Part shown: in pieces, positions 47,411 through 56,367 of the stretch
Numbering within the stretch: the first letter of the stretch is position 1
Layout: the number at the start of each line of letters is the position of its first letter
Assembly: GCF_017916275.1 (NCBI RefSeq)
Contig: NZ_JAFMST010000010.1
Coordinates: 64,726 to 128,725, forward strand
Direction of reading: 5' to 3'
Length of the DNA stretch: 64,000 nt
Source of the DNA: Rubellimicrobium arenae
Lineage (GTDB): Bacteria > Pseudomonadota > Alphaproteobacteria > Rhodobacterales > Rhodobacteraceae
Notes under the pieces: generated by a model
Told to the model about the DNA's origin: nothing
The model's database searches: none
What the model saw: only the letters and a program-made list of their open reading frames with translations
Position numbers and translations under genes: made by a program

Positions 47411-48205
47411 ATGGATCCGGTGATCGTCGAACGGGGCGATGGCCCGCTCGTCCTGGGCTTCCCGCACACCGGCACCCACGTCCCGGAGGCCGTCCGGGCG
47501 CGTCTCAACGCCAGGGGCCGGCAGCTGACCGACACCGACTGGCGCATCGAGGACCTGTATGGCGGGCTGGCGCCCGGCGCGACCGTGGTGCGCGCCACCG
47601 TGCACCGCTACGTCGTCGACGCGAACCGCGACCCGTCGGGCGCGAGCCTCTACCCGGGGCAGTCCACGACCGACCTCGTGCCGCTGACCGACTTCGAGGG
47701 CGAGCCCATCTGGACCGATCCGCCGACCGAGGCCGAGGTGGCCGAGCGCACCGCGGCCTTCCACGCCCCCTACCACGCCGCGCTCCGGGCGGAGATGGAG
47801 CGGGTCCGCGACCGGCACGGCGTCGCGATCCTTTGGGACGCCCATTCGATCCGGTCGCGCCTGCCGTTCCTGTTCGACGGTCTCCTGCCCGACCTCAACA
47901 TCGGGACCAACTCCGGCGCGTCCTGCGACCCCGGCCTCGAACGGGCGGTCGCGGACCTCGCCGCGGACTCCGGCTTCACCCATGTCGCGAACGGCCGGTT
48001 CAAGGGTGGCTGGACCACCCGCCATTACGGCCAGCCCGGCGCGGGCTGGCACGCCATCCAGATGGAGATCGCCCAGAGCGCCTACCTCGTCGAGGAGGCG
48101 CCGCCCTGGACCTGCTCCGACCAGAAGGCGCAACGCCTTCGCCCCGTGCTCGGCGCCATGCTCCGGACCCTTGCCGACCTTGCCCCATCCCTCAGGAGGC
48201 CCTGA
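47411..48205 (+). CDS. hutG: N-formylglutamate deformylase HutG
   Basis: This 264-residue N-formylglutamate amidohydrolase releases formate and L-glutamate. Family features are PHTGTHVPE (residues about 18-26), the metal-ligand-rich [33 protein letters not shown] and a late [13 protein letters not shown]. It begins two bases after the hutH stop and its stop shares one base with the hutU start. Together with hutF it completes the deiminase/deformylase branch. Confidence 0.95.
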   Translation: MDPVIVERGDGPLVLGFPHTGTHVPEAVRARLNARGRQLTDTDWRIEDLYGGLAPGATVVRATVHRYVVDANRDPSGASLYPGQSTTDLVPLTDFEGEPIWTDPPTEAEVAERTAAFHAPYHAALRAEMERVRDRHGVAILWDAHSIRSRLPFLFDGLLPDLNIGTNSGASCDPGLERAVADLAADSGFTHVANGRFKGGWTTRHYGQPGAGWHAIQMEIAQSAYLVEEAPPWTCSDQKAQRLRPVLGAMLRTLADLAPSLRRP

Positions 48206-49866
48206 TGTTCGACCGCACCAACGCCCGCGTGATCCGCCCCGCCACCGGGACCGACCGGACGGCCAAGAGCTGGGCCACGGAGGCGGCGCTCCGGATGCTG
48301 ATGAACAACCTGCATCCCGACGTCGCCGAGAACCCCGAGGAGCTGGTCGTCTACGGCGGCATCGGCCGGGCGGCACGGAGCTGGGAGGACTTCGACCGCA
48401 TCGTGGCGAGCCTGCGCGACCTGGACGAGGACGAGACGCTGCTCGTCCAGTCGGGGCGGCCGGTCGGCATCTTCCGGACGCATCCGGACGCGCCGCGAGT
48501 GCTCATCGCCAACTCCAACCTGGTGCCGAAATGGGCGACCTGGGAGCACTTCAACGAGCTCGATCGCAAGGGCCTGATGATGTACGGCCAGATGACCGCC
48601 GGGTCCTGGATCTACATCGGCACCCAGGGGATCGTGCAGGGCACCTACGAGACCTTCGCCGAGGCCGGGCGCCAGCACTATAACGGCGACCTCACCGGCC
48701 GCTGGATCCTGACCGGGGGCCTGGGCGGCATGGGCGGCGCGCAGCCCCTGGCCGCCGTCATGGCCGGGGCCTGCTGCCTGGCCATCGAGGTGGACGAGAC
48801 GCGGATCGATTTCCGCCTGCGGACCCGCTACCTCGACGCCAAGGCGCGCACCCTGGACGAGGCTCTGGAGATGATCCGCGACTGGACCTCGCGCGGGGAG
48901 GCCAAGTCGGTGGGCCTCTTGGGCAACGCCGCCGAGCTGGTGCCCGAGCTGGTCCGCCGCGGCGTGCGGCCCGACATCGTCACCGACCAGACCTCGGCGC
49001 ATGATCCGCTGCACGGCTACTGTCCGACGGGCTGGAGCGTCGGGGAATGGCGGGCGCGGCAGGAGAGCGATCCCAAGGCCGTCGAGCAGGCGGCCCGCGC
49101 CTCCATGCGCGCCCATGTCGAGGCGATGGTCGCCTTCTGGAAACAGGGCGTGCCCGTGGTCGACTACGGCAACAACATCCGTCAGGTCGCGCAGGATGAA
49201 GGGCTCGTGGACGCCTTTGCCTTCCCGGGCTTCGTGCCGGCCTACATCCGGCCGCTGTTCTGCCGGGGCATCGGGCCGTTCCGCTGGGTGGCCCTGTCGG
49301 GCGACCCCGAAGACATCCGCAAGACCGATGCCGCCATGAAGCGGCTGTTCCCGGAGAACGCGCACCTGCACCGCTGGCTGGACATGGCGGGCGAGCGGAT
49401 CGCCTTCCAGGGGCTGCCGGCACGGATCTGCTGGATCGGGTTGGGGGACCGGCACCGGGCGGGGCTGATGTTCAACGAGATGGTGGCCTCGGGCGAGCTG
49501 AGCGCGCCTATCGTGATCGGGCGCGACCATCTGGATTCGGGCTCGGTCGCGTCGCCCAACCGGGAAACCGAGGGCATGCGGGACGGCTCGGACGCGGTGT
49601 CGGACTGGCCGCTGCTGAACGCGCTGCTCAACACGGCGTCGGGAGCGACCTGGGTATCGCTGCACCACGGCGGCGGCGTGGGCATGGGCTACAGCCAGCA
49701 CTCGGGCATGGTGGTGGTGGCGGACGGCACGCCCGAGGCCGCGCGGCGGCTGGAGCGGGTGCTTTGGAACGATCCGGCCACCGGCGTCATGCGGCACGCC
49801 CATGCGGGGTATGACATCGCCCGGGACTGCGCGGCCGAGCTGGATCTCAGGCTGCCGGGGCTCTGA
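48205..49866 (+). CDS. hutU: Urocanate hydratase HutU
   Basis: This 553-residue enzyme adds water to urocanate with tightly bound NAD+ to give imidazolone propionate. It has the typical [16 protein letters not shown] motif (residues about 172-184), [38 protein letters not shown] with the conserved Cys, and a C-terminal [18 protein letters not shown]. It follows hutG with a TGATG overlap and has AGGAGG six bases before the ATG. Length matches the family. Confidence 0.98.
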   Translation: MFDRTNARVIRPATGTDRTAKSWATEAALRMLMNNLHPDVAENPEELVVYGGIGRAARSWEDFDRIVASLRDLDEDETLLVQSGRPVGIFRTHPDAPRVLIANSNLVPKWATWEHFNELDRKGLMMYGQMTAGSWIYIGTQGIVQGTYETFAEAGRQHYNGDLTGRWILTGGLGGMGGAQPLAAVMAGACCLAIEVDETRIDFRLRTRYLDAKARTLDEALEMIRDWTSRGEAKSVGLLGNAAELVPELVRRGVRPDIVTDQTSAHDPLHGYCPTGWSVGEWRARQESDPKAVEQAARASMRAHVEAMVAFWKQGVPVVDYGNNIRQVAQDEGLVDAFAFPGFVPAYIRPLFCRGIGPFRWVALSGDPEDIRKTDAAMKRLFPENAHLHRWLDMAGERIAFQGLPARICWIGLGDRHRAGLMFNEMVASGELSAPIVIGRDHLDSGSVASPNRETEGMRDGSDAVSDWPLLNALLNTASGATWVSLHHGGGVGMGYSQHSGMVVVADGTPEAARRLERVLWNDPATGVMRHAHAGYDIARDCAAELDLRLPGL

Positions 49867-49870
49867 GGCC

Positions 49871-50455
49871 GTGGGGGCGCGGGCGCGTCTGATCCGCTGG
49901 TCGGACACCCGGCCGATGCCATGGAGGAACGGCGGGGGCATCACCCATGAGGTGGCGGTCTCGCCGGAGGGGGCCGGGCTCGACGGCTTCGACTGGCGCC
50001 TCAGCCTGGCGCTGGTGGCGCAGGGCGGTCCATTCTCCCGCTTCGAGGGCGTGGACCGCACCCTTGCGGTGATCGAGGGGGGAGGCCTTTACCTGCTGAC
50101 CACCGGCCGCCCGGAGATCCTGTTGGACCCCTGGGCCGATCCCCTGCCGTTCACGGGCGAGGAGGCCGTCACCAGCCGCCTGCCCGCCGGGCCCACGCTC
50201 GACTTCAATGTCATGACCCGTCGTGCGGGGTGGAGCCATGCCGTGCGTCGGATCGACGTGGAAGGCCGGTCCAGCCTCACCATCCGGGCGCCGGTCGTGG
50301 CGATCCTCTGCCAGGAGGGCGATCTGCGCCTTCCCGGCTTGGACATGCGCCTGCGGGCCAGGGATTGCCTCCTCGTGACCGGTCCTGAACGGGCCTTGGA
50401 CCTGGAGGGCAGGGGACGCGCGCTCCTGGCCGAGATCGCCCCGCGCGACGCGTGA
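49871..50455 (+). CDS. hutD: HutD-family protein
   Basis: This 194-residue cupin-like protein of the HutD family has MPWRNGGGITHEVAV near the N terminus, FDWRLSLALVAQGGPFSRFEGVDRT (split over about 38-62) and FNVMTRRAGW. HutD is thought to limit hut expression or fine-tune the pathway in Pseudomonas, and its biochemical activity is not settled. The GTG at 49871, 4 bp after hutU, begins the family homology and GAGG overlaps the hutU stop. It is the last gene of the operon and converges with ohr. Confidence 0.88.
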   Translation: MGARARLIRWSDTRPMPWRNGGGITHEVAVSPEGAGLDGFDWRLSLALVAQGGPFSRFEGVDRTLAVIEGGGLYLLTTGRPEILLDPWADPLPFTGEEAVTSRLPAGPTLDFNVMTRRAGWSHAVRRIDVEGRSSLTIRAPVVAILCQEGDLRLPGLDMRLRARDCLLVTGPERALDLEGRGRALLAEIAPRDA

Positions 50456-50551
50456 CCGGCGCGGCAGCCCTATGGCGCATCCCGCCCGTCCCGGTCCGGA
50501 ATCCTTTGGGGCGCCGCCGGTAGCCCCTCGGGGACGAGGTCCGGATAGAAC

Positions 50552-50581
50552 CGGCCCCGAAGGCAGCGACGGCAGGGGCCG
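50552..50581. terminator. Possible hairpin between convergent hutD and ohr
   Basis: A 7-bp stem CGGCCCC and GGGGCCG with a 16-nt loop overlaps the very end of the ohr region. There is no T run. It is a weak candidate for a shared terminator. Confidence 0.3.
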
Positions 50582-51025
50582 TCAGGCGACCTGCACCGTC
50601 TCCGCCGAATGGCTCAGCGCGACCGAGACGCCGTTGCGCGCAAGGTGCGAATAGGGGCAGACCACATCCGCCTGATGCACGAGGTCGCGCGCGACCTCAG
50701 GGTCGAGGCCGGGGAGGTTGGCGCGCAGCGCTACAGTCAGGCCAAAGCCCTGGCCATCGTCGCGCGGGCCGATGCCCACCGTCACGGTGACGGTGGCCTC
50801 TTCGCCAAGCCGCACCTTGGCCTTCGACGCCACGACCTTGAGCGCCCCGAGGAAGCAGGCCGCATAACCGGCCGCGAAGAGTTGCTCGGGGTTGGTGCCG
50901 TCCCCTCCGGCGCCGCCCAGTTCCTTGGGGGTGACCAGCGTCACGGCAAGCGCGCCATCCGCACTGCGGGCCGAACCGGTGCGGCCGCCCGTCGCCGTGG
51001 CTTCGGTCTGGTAAAGGGTCGTCAT
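50582..51025 (-). CDS. ohr: Organic hydroperoxide resistance protein Ohr
   Basis: This 147-residue OsmC/Ohr-family thiol peroxidase has both catalytic cysteines: Cys57 in GYAACFLGAL and Cys123 in DVVCPYSHLAR. It reduces organic and lipid hydroperoxides. NPEQLFAAGYAACF is the classic Ohr motif. The ATG at 51025 has GGAG seven bases before it, and the frame above contains the regulator's operator. It is divergent from the MarR-type OhrR gene, the standard arrangement. Confidence 0.95.
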   Translation of the reverse strand: MTTLYQTEATATGGRTGSARSADGALAVTLVTPKELGGAGGDGTNPEQLFAAGYAACFLGALKVVASKAKVRLGEEATVTVTVGIGPRDDGQGFGLTVALRANLPGLDPEVARDLVHQADVVCPYSHLARNGVSVALSHSAETVQVA

Positions 51026-51051
51026 CGGAGATCTCCAGTGCATCGCAAAGA

Positions 51052-51069
51052 TGTTTATCGTGATAAACA
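51052..51069. promoter_or_regulatory. OhrR operator 1: TGTTTATC-GT-GATAAACA
   Basis: This 8+2+8 perfect inverted repeat starts 27 bases upstream of the ohr ATG. Its core TATCGTGATA is repeated at 51124. Such symmetric AT-rich sites are bound by OhrR/MarR repressors. Confidence 0.7.
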
Positions 51070-51123
51070 ATATCTAGCCGGCGATCCCGCTTCCGTCCAG
51101 CACTGAGTTGCGGCGCGAAATGT

Positions 51124-51133
51124 TATCGTGATA
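51124..51133. promoter_or_regulatory. OhrR operator 2: TATCGTGATA core
   Basis: This is the same 10-bp core as at 51056-51065, 68 bp away, within TGTTATCGTGATATGG. It lies 43 bases before the GTG of ohrR, so it could serve autorepression. Confidence 0.6.
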
Positions 51134-51175
51134 TGGATGCGTTAACCCGGAGGGCATCACATAGCCGACGCGACC

Positions 51176-51664
51176 GTGCCGACCGCTCTCGACGAGCAGA
51201 TCTGCTTCGCCCTTTACGGCGCATCGATGGCCGTGGGCCGCCTTTACAAGCCGCTCCTGGACGAACTCGGCATCACCTATCCGCAATACCTGGCGCTCAG
51301 CGCCCTATGGGAAGAGGACGGCCGCGGCATCGGGGCCATCGCCGACCGTCTCGCGCTCGAGCCGAGCACGGTGACCCCGCTGGTCAAGCGCCTGGAGGCG
51401 GCCGGTCTTGTCCGGCGCGAACGCAACCCGGCCGATGAACGCCAGGTGTTCGTGAGCCTCACGGAGACGGGACGGGCCATGCAGGGCCGCAGCCGCTGCC
51501 TGGGCGAGGCCCTGATGGCGGCCAGCGCCATGACGCCGGACCGCCTGATGCGCCTCGGGGCCGAGGTCCGCGCCCTGAGGGACGCCTTGGCGCGCCAGAT
51601 CGCGGACCGGGGCGAGCCTGTCTCCGAACGGCCGAACGACCCCGAGGGGTCGGATCGGGCCTGA
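51176..51664 (+). CDS. ohrR: MarR-family organic hydroperoxide sensor OhrR
   Basis: This 162-residue MarR repressor has the reactive cysteine at residue 10 (LDEQICFALYGAS), the hallmark of OhrR, and the winged helix (LTPxxx-type: GAIADRLALEPSTVTPLVKRLEAAGLVRRERNPADERQVFVSLT, split over about 58-100). Oxidation of the Cys by organic peroxides releases DNA. I use the GTG at 51176. A GGAGGG at 51149-51154 is ideally placed for an in-frame ATA codon at 51161, which would add five residues (see findings). It regulates ohr and itself through the two TATCGTGATA sites. Confidence 0.93.
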   Translation: MPTALDEQICFALYGASMAVGRLYKPLLDELGITYPQYLALSALWEEDGRGIGAIADRLALEPSTVTPLVKRLEAAGLVRRERNPADERQVFVSLTETGRAMQGRSRCLGEALMAASAMTPDRLMRLGAEVRALRDALARQIADRGEPVSERPNDPEGSDRA

Positions 51665-51802
51665 TGCTGCAGCCGTGATCGGTCCCCGTCCTACCCCGAG
51701 CGGGCCAGCGGGGGCGCCCGGCCCGGCCGGGTCGCGGCTCGGGCTGACTTGCTTGCGCGGCCGACCCGGTTAGGTGGAGGGGCCATTCCGTCGGCCCGGC
51801 GC

Positions 51803-51828
51803 GGAACGCATCCTTGTGGTTCCCTGTT
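51803..51828 (+). promoter_or_regulatory. Possible EcfG-type (general stress sigma) promoter
   Basis: GGAAC (51803-51807) and tGTT (51825-51828) separated by 17 bases resemble the alphaproteobacterial EcfG consensus GGAAC-N16/17-cGTT, 41 bp before the HWE kinase gene. The first base of the -10 element is T rather than C. This is by inspection only. Confidence 0.4.
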
Positions 51829-51868
51829 GAGAGGGGCTTGAGCGGCTCGCCTTTCGGAGGACAGGTCC

Positions 51869-54304
51869 ATGGCGCCCAGTGATCGAGCCCCGGCCTGGCC
51901 GGCCGGGACCAGCGGGATGGCACGGCGCATCCGGGAGCTGGACTGGAGCGCCACCCCCTTGGGCCCGGTGGAAGGCTGGCCCGAGCGTCTGAAGGTCGTG
52001 GTCGAGATGATGCTGGCGAGCCCGCTCGTCAGCACCCTGGCCTGCGGACCCGAGCGCGTGTTCCTTTACAACGACGCCGCCGGCCGCCTGTACGGCCAGC
52101 GGCATCCGCAGATGCTGGGGCGTCCCCTGGCCGAGAGCTTCCCCCGGAGCTATCCGGAGGTGATCGCGTTCTACGACAGGAGCTTCGCGGGCGAGCCGGT
52201 GCATGTCGCGGCCCAGCCGGCCGATGTGAGCGAGCAGGGCGGCGAGATCTTCGAAGCCTATCTCACGCCGGTGCGCGGCAGCGACGGTCGGGTCATTGCC
52301 GTCCACATGACGGGCTTCGAGGTCGGCCGACGGCTGGCCGCCGACGCGGCGCTGCGCGAAAGCGAGGAACGGCAGGCCGCCCTGCTCAAGCTCGCGGACG
52401 CGTTGCGCCCCCTGGTCGATCCCATCCAGATCCAGAGCACGGCGAGCCGCATCCTGGGGGAGCATCTCCGCGCCAACCGGGTGGCCTATGCCGAGGACCT
52501 GGGAGACGGAGCCACGGTGATCCTGACCCGCAACTACACCGACGGGGTGCCCGGCATCGAGGGCCGCTACAGTTACCTGGACTACGGCGAGGACCTCCTG
52601 CCCGAGATGCAGGCCGGCCGGCCGGTGATCCGCCCCGACATCGCGAACGACCCTCGTCTGAGCGTGGCCGAGAAGGCCGCCCATGCCGTCCTGCAACTGG
52701 GGGCCACCCTGAACGTGCCGCAGGTGAAGGACGGGCGCCTGGTGGCGATCCTGGCCGTCCACTACAGGACGGCGCACAGCTTTCCGCCCCAGGAGGTCGC
52801 GCTGGTGCAGGAGGTGGCCGAACGGACCTGGGCCGCGCTGGAGCGGGCGCGGGCCGAGGAGGCGTTCCGCCGCGGCGAGGAGCGGTTCCGCGCCATCGTC
52901 GAGACCGCGCGGGATTATGCGATCTTCGCCGTGGACGCCGCGGGCCGGATCGAAGCCTGGCCCACCGGAGCCCGTGAGGTCTTCGGCTGGTCGGCGGAGG
53001 AGGCGATCGGCCAACCGGTCGACATGACCTTCACGCCCGAGGACCGGGCCAGGGGCGTGCCCGAGGCGGAACGGAGCACCGCCCGGATCGCCGGGGCCGC
53101 CCCGGACGTGCGCTGGCATCTTCGCAAGGATGGCTCCCGCGTCTTCATCGACGGGGTGACCCGGCCGCTCACCGGTCCCGATGGCGCCGTCACGGGCTTT
53201 CTCAAGGTCGGCCAGGACGTGACGGAGCGGCGGGCGACCGAGGACGCGCTGCACGAAAGCGAGGCGCGCTTCCGCCAGTTCGGCGACGCCTCGGCGGACG
53301 TGCTCTGGATCCGCAACGCCGAGACGCTGGAATTCGAGTATGTCAGCCCGGCCTTCGAGGAGATCCATGGCGCGCCGCTGAGTTCCATCCTCGACGGCAA
53401 TCATGTCCGGCGCTGGCTGGAGCTGGTCCTGCCCGAGGACCGGGCTTTGGCGCTCGACCATCTCCGGCGTGTGCGCGAGGGGGAGCACGTGCTCCATGCC
53501 TACCGGGTCCTGCGGCCCGACGGCGAGGTCCGCTGGATCCGCGATACGGGGTTTCCGCTGCTCGACGACCGGAACCGGGTGCAGCGCCTGGCCGGCATCG
53601 GCCATGACGCCACCGAGGAGGTCGAGCTGAACGACCGGCTGCGCGTGCTGGTGGCCGAACTGCAGCACCGGTCCCGCAACCTGATGAGCGTGGTGCGGGG
53701 CGTGGCCGACCGGACCCTGACCACCTCCGAGACCCTGGACGACTTCCGCCCCCGGTTCCGGGCACGGCTGGAGGCGCTGGGTCGGGTCAACGGGCTCCTG
53801 TCGCGTCTGGACGAGGGCCAGAGGATCACCTTCGACCAGCTCCTGCGGACAGAGCTGGCGGCGCATGGGGTCCTCGACGGCCCGGATCATGGCGAGCAGG
53901 TCGAGCTCAGCGGGCCCGCCGGCGTGCCCCTGCCGTCGGCCACGGTGCAGACCTTTGCGCTGGCGCTCCATGAGCTCGCGACCAATGCCCTGAAGCACGG
54001 GGCGCTGTCTCGCCCGGAAGGACGGCTGCGGGTGAGCTGGAGCCTGCAGCGGGGGCGGGAGGGCGAGCGGCGGCTGCGGGTGGAGTGGCGCGAACACGGC
54101 GTGCCGGTGGACGTGCCCGACGACGCTCCGGCCGGGGGGCGCCAGGGTTACGGCCGCGTCCTGATCGAGCTCGCGCTGCCGTATCAGCTCCGGGCGCCGA
54201 CGACCTACGAGCTCACGGCGGAGGGGCTGCGCTGCACCGTGATCGTGCCTGTTTCCTCCACACTGGATGTGGCATTCTCCAGTCAGAGGGACGCCCATGC
54301 CTGA
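51869..54304 (+). CDS. PAS-GAF-PAS-PAS sensor histidine kinase of the HWE family
   Basis: This 811-residue soluble sensor kinase has an N-terminal PAS-like domain (about residues 25-150), a GAF domain (about 165-325), two PAS/PAC units (about 335-455, with WPTGAREVFGWSAEEAIG, and 460-585, with FEYVSPAFEEIHG) and an HWE kinase domain. The phosphorylatable His is near residue 600 in ELQHRSRNLMSV and the N box is ALHELATNALKHGALS. The Trp-x-Glu (VEWREHG) names the family. There are no membrane helices. The PAS and GAF domains may bind haem, flavin or a bilin, but no chromophore Cys is obvious. GGAGGA is 7 bases before the ATG. It overlaps the response regulator by 8 bp. Confidence 0.92.
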   Translation: MAPSDRAPAWPAGTSGMARRIRELDWSATPLGPVEGWPERLKVVVEMMLASPLVSTLACGPERVFLYNDAAGRLYGQRHPQMLGRPLAESFPRSYPEVIAFYDRSFAGEPVHVAAQPADVSEQGGEIFEAYLTPVRGSDGRVIAVHMTGFEVGRRLAADAALRESEERQAALLKLADALRPLVDPIQIQSTASRILGEHLRANRVAYAEDLGDGATVILTRNYTDGVPGIEGRYSYLDYGEDLLPEMQAGRPVIRPDIANDPRLSVAEKAAHAVLQLGATLNVPQVKDGRLVAILAVHYRTAHSFPPQEVALVQEVAERTWAALERARAEEAFRRGEERFRAIVETARDYAIFAVDAAGRIEAWPTGAREVFGWSAEEAIGQPVDMTFTPEDRARGVPEAERSTARIAGAAPDVRWHLRKDGSRVFIDGVTRPLTGPDGAVTGFLKVGQDVTERRATEDALHESEARFRQFGDASADVLWIRNAETLEFEYVSPAFEEIHGAPLSSILDGNHVRRWLELVLPEDRALALDHLRRVREGEHVLHAYRVLRPDGEVRWIRDTGFPLLDDRNRVQRLAGIGHDATEEVELNDRLRVLVAELQHRSRNLMSVVRGVADRTLTTSETLDDFRPRFRARLEALGRVNGLLSRLDEGQRITFDQLLRTELAAHGVLDGPDHGEQVELSGPAGVPLPSATVQTFALALHELATNALKHGALSRPEGRLRVSWSLQRGREGERRLRVEWREHGVPVDVPDDAPAGGRQGYGRVLIELALPYQLRAPTTYELTAEGLRCTVIVPVSSTLDVAFSSQRDAHA

Positions 54305-54671
54305 GCCGAACACCGCCAGCCGCCTGCTTCGGGGCCGCCGTATCCTGGTGGTCGAGGATGACTACATCACGGCCGAGGACCTGGCCATGGAGCTTGCATC
54401 GCTGGGGGCCGAGGTGATCGGGCCCGTGCCGGACCTCGCGGGCGCCTTCGAGCTTCTCGCCGCCGATCCCCCGCCCCATGCCGCCATCCTCGACATCAAC
54501 CTGGGAGGAGAGATGGTCTTCCCCCTGGCGGATCGGCTGCGCGACCGGGCCATCCCCTTCGTCCTCGCCACCGGCTACGAGGAATGGGCCATCCCCGAGC
54601 CCTATGTCCGGATGCCCCGCTTCGAAAAGCCGCTGAACATCCGCCAGGTCGCCAGCGCGCTTGCGGAATGA
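54297..54671 (+). CDS. Single-domain response regulator
   Basis: This 124-residue receiver-only protein has acidic pocket VVEDDY (residues about 20-25), phospho-acceptor Asp66 in AILDINLGG, a Thr in LATGYEEW and Lys in RFEKPLNIRQV. It lacks an output domain, so it probably shuttles phosphate or acts by protein contact, as is common for partners of HWE kinases. It overlaps the kinase gene by 8 bp and has AGAGGG eight bases before its ATG, so the two form a coupled pair. Confidence 0.93.
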   Translation: MPEPNTASRLLRGRRILVVEDDYITAEDLAMELASLGAEVIGPVPDLAGAFELLAADPPPHAAILDINLGGEMVFPLADRLRDRAIPFVLATGYEEWAIPEPYVRMPRFEKPLNIRQVASALAE

Positions 54672-54716
54672 GGGAAGGGCTCCGCGGCCCATGAGCGCCC
54701 CCGGACTCCGGGGGCC

Positions 54717-55625
54717 CTAGCGCGGCGGCATCAGGCTCTGGCGCGCCTCGAGGACGACCTCGCGCGTGAGGGCATCGAGAAGGCGGGCCCCGAGCCGGGC
54801 GTGCTGCCAGTGCAGCTGCACGTCCAGGGGGCACCCCGGCATCAGGTCCGCCAGCCGCCCGGCCGCGAGATGCGGGCCGGCCAGGGCCAGGGGGTTCATC
54901 GCCCAGCCGAGCCCGGCGAGGCTTGCGTCGAGGAAGCCCTGGGTCGAAGGCACCCAGTGGGTCGGCGCTTCCAGCGCAAAGCCGAACCTGTCCCGCACCC
55001 ACCGGACCTGGAGCGCGTCCATCCGGTCGAACCGGAGCACGGGCGCGCGGGCCAGCGCAGGGATGTCGACGCCCTCCGCGAAGTGACGGCGCACGAAGGC
55101 GGGGCTGGCGGAGGCGATGTAGCGAAGCGCCCCCAGGGGCCGGGTGCGGCAGCCCGGGACCGGCGCCGGATCGGCCGTCACCGCCGCCAGGACCTCGCCC
55201 GAGCGCAGGCGCTCGGCCGTGCGCTCCTCCGCGTCGAGAACGAAATCCAGGAAAGCCCCCGTGCGTTCGGCGAAGCGGGCCGCCGCGGGCAGGAACCAGC
55301 TGCCCAAGGAATCGGCGTTGACCGCGATGCGCAGCGTCACCGGCGCATGGTCGCCGGCCACAGAGCCCTCGACCCCGGGGAGCGCGTCGGCCAGCTCCCC
55401 TTCCAGGAGCCGCACGCGCTCGACATGGGCGCACAGGCGCGCGCCGGCTTCGGTCGGCACCGGGGGCTGGCTGCGCACGACCAGGGTCGCCCCGACCCGT
55501 TCCTCGAGGGCGCGCACGCGCTGGGACACCGCCGAAGGCGTGACACCCAGGGCAGCGGCGGCCCGTTCAAAGCCGCCTTCGCGCACGACGGCGGCCAAGG
55601 TGGCCAGGACGGTGTAATCGAGCAT
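54717..55625 (-). CDS. LysR-family regulator, ArgP/LysG type
   Basis: This 302-residue LysR protein starts MLDYTVLATLAAVVREGGFERAA and has the LysR helix-turn-helix (ALGVTPSAVSQRVRALEERVGATLVVR, split over about 26-51). The remainder is a binding-protein-like sensor domain. The N-terminal pattern and neighbour fit ArgP/LysG, which activates an amino-acid exporter in response to Arg or Lys. It is divergent from the ArgO/LysE-type gene. The 72-bp gap is AT-rich and is its likely operator. Confidence 0.9.
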   Translation of the reverse strand: MLDYTVLATLAAVVREGGFERAAAALGVTPSAVSQRVRALEERVGATLVVRSQPPVPTEAGARLCAHVERVRLLEGELADALPGVEGSVAGDHAPVTLRIAVNADSLGSWFLPAAARFAERTGAFLDFVLDAEERTAERLRSGEVLAAVTADPAPVPGCRTRPLGALRYIASASPAFVRRHFAEGVDIPALARAPVLRFDRMDALQVRWVRDRFGFALEAPTHWVPSTQGFLDASLAGLGWAMNPLALAGPHLAAGRLADLMPGCPLDVQLHWQHARLGARLLDALTREVVLEARQSLMPPR

Positions 55626-55697
55626 CTTAAGTCCAGCTTCAGGCGGCTTAGCATCTTTATCTCGCCTGCACCGGCTCCCCATGGCAAGGGAGCGGCC

Positions 55698-56327
55698 ATG
55701 TTCGATCCCGCTCCCCTCCTGACCGGCTTCGCCCTTTCGGCCGGGCTCATCATCGCCATCGGCTCGCAGAACGCCTTCGTGCTCCGGCAGGGTCTTCGGC
55801 GCGAGCATGTGGGACCGGTGGTGGCCTTCTGCGCGCTGGCGGACCTCGTGCTCATGGCGGCAGGCGTGGCGGGGCTCGGCGCGGTGATCAGGGGGCTGCC
55901 GGGACTGGTGACCCTCCTGGCGCTGGGCGGGGCGGCGTTCCTGGGCTGGTACGGGCTGGCCGCGCTGCGCCGGGCCGCCCGGCCGGACCGGCTCTTGGCC
56001 CAGGGAACCGGCGGCGCCGTGTCGCTGGGCGCCGCGCTGGCCCAGGTCGCGGCCTTCACGCTCCTGAACCCCCATGTTTATCTCGATACGGTGCTCCTGG
56101 TGGGATCGGTGGGCGCGGCCCAGCCCGACGGCGCGCAGGTCCCCTTCGTCGCCGGCGCAGGCCTCGCGAGCGCCACATGGTTCGCGGCGCTCGGGTTCGG
56201 GGCGCGCCTCCTGGCCCCGTGGTTCGCCCGGCCCGCCGCATGGCGCCTGCTCGACCTTCTCATCGGGGTCACCATGCTGGTTCTCGCGGCGGGGCTTCTG
56301 GGCTATGCGGCAGGCGAGGGCGCCTGA
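55698..56327 (+). CDS. argO: LysE/ArgO-family basic amino-acid exporter
   Basis: This 209-residue membrane protein has about six hydrophobic segments and the LysE/ArgO signature GSQNAFVLRQGLRREHV (residues about 23-39), with LGWYGLAALRRA and FTLLNPHVYLDTVLL. The function is export of L-arginine or L-lysine and toxic analogues. AAGGGAG precedes the ATG at 55698. Together with the divergent regulator it forms the standard argP-argO unit. ArgO and LysE cannot be told apart confidently. Confidence 0.88.
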   Translation: MFDPAPLLTGFALSAGLIIAIGSQNAFVLRQGLRREHVGPVVAFCALADLVLMAAGVAGLGAVIRGLPGLVTLLALGGAAFLGWYGLAALRRAARPDRLLAQGTGGAVSLGAALAQVAAFTLLNPHVYLDTVLLVGSVGAAQPDGAQVPFVAGAGLASATWFAALGFGARLLAPWFARPAAWRLLDLLIGVTMLVLAAGLLGYAAGEGA

Positions 56328-56367
56328 CCGCTTCGCCGTCCGATCCCCTCATCCCTGGAGCCCGCCC

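Noticed and set aside
51770-54313. 847-codon minus-strand frame over the HWE kinase
   Set aside because: Shadow of the kinase gene, no recognisable domain.
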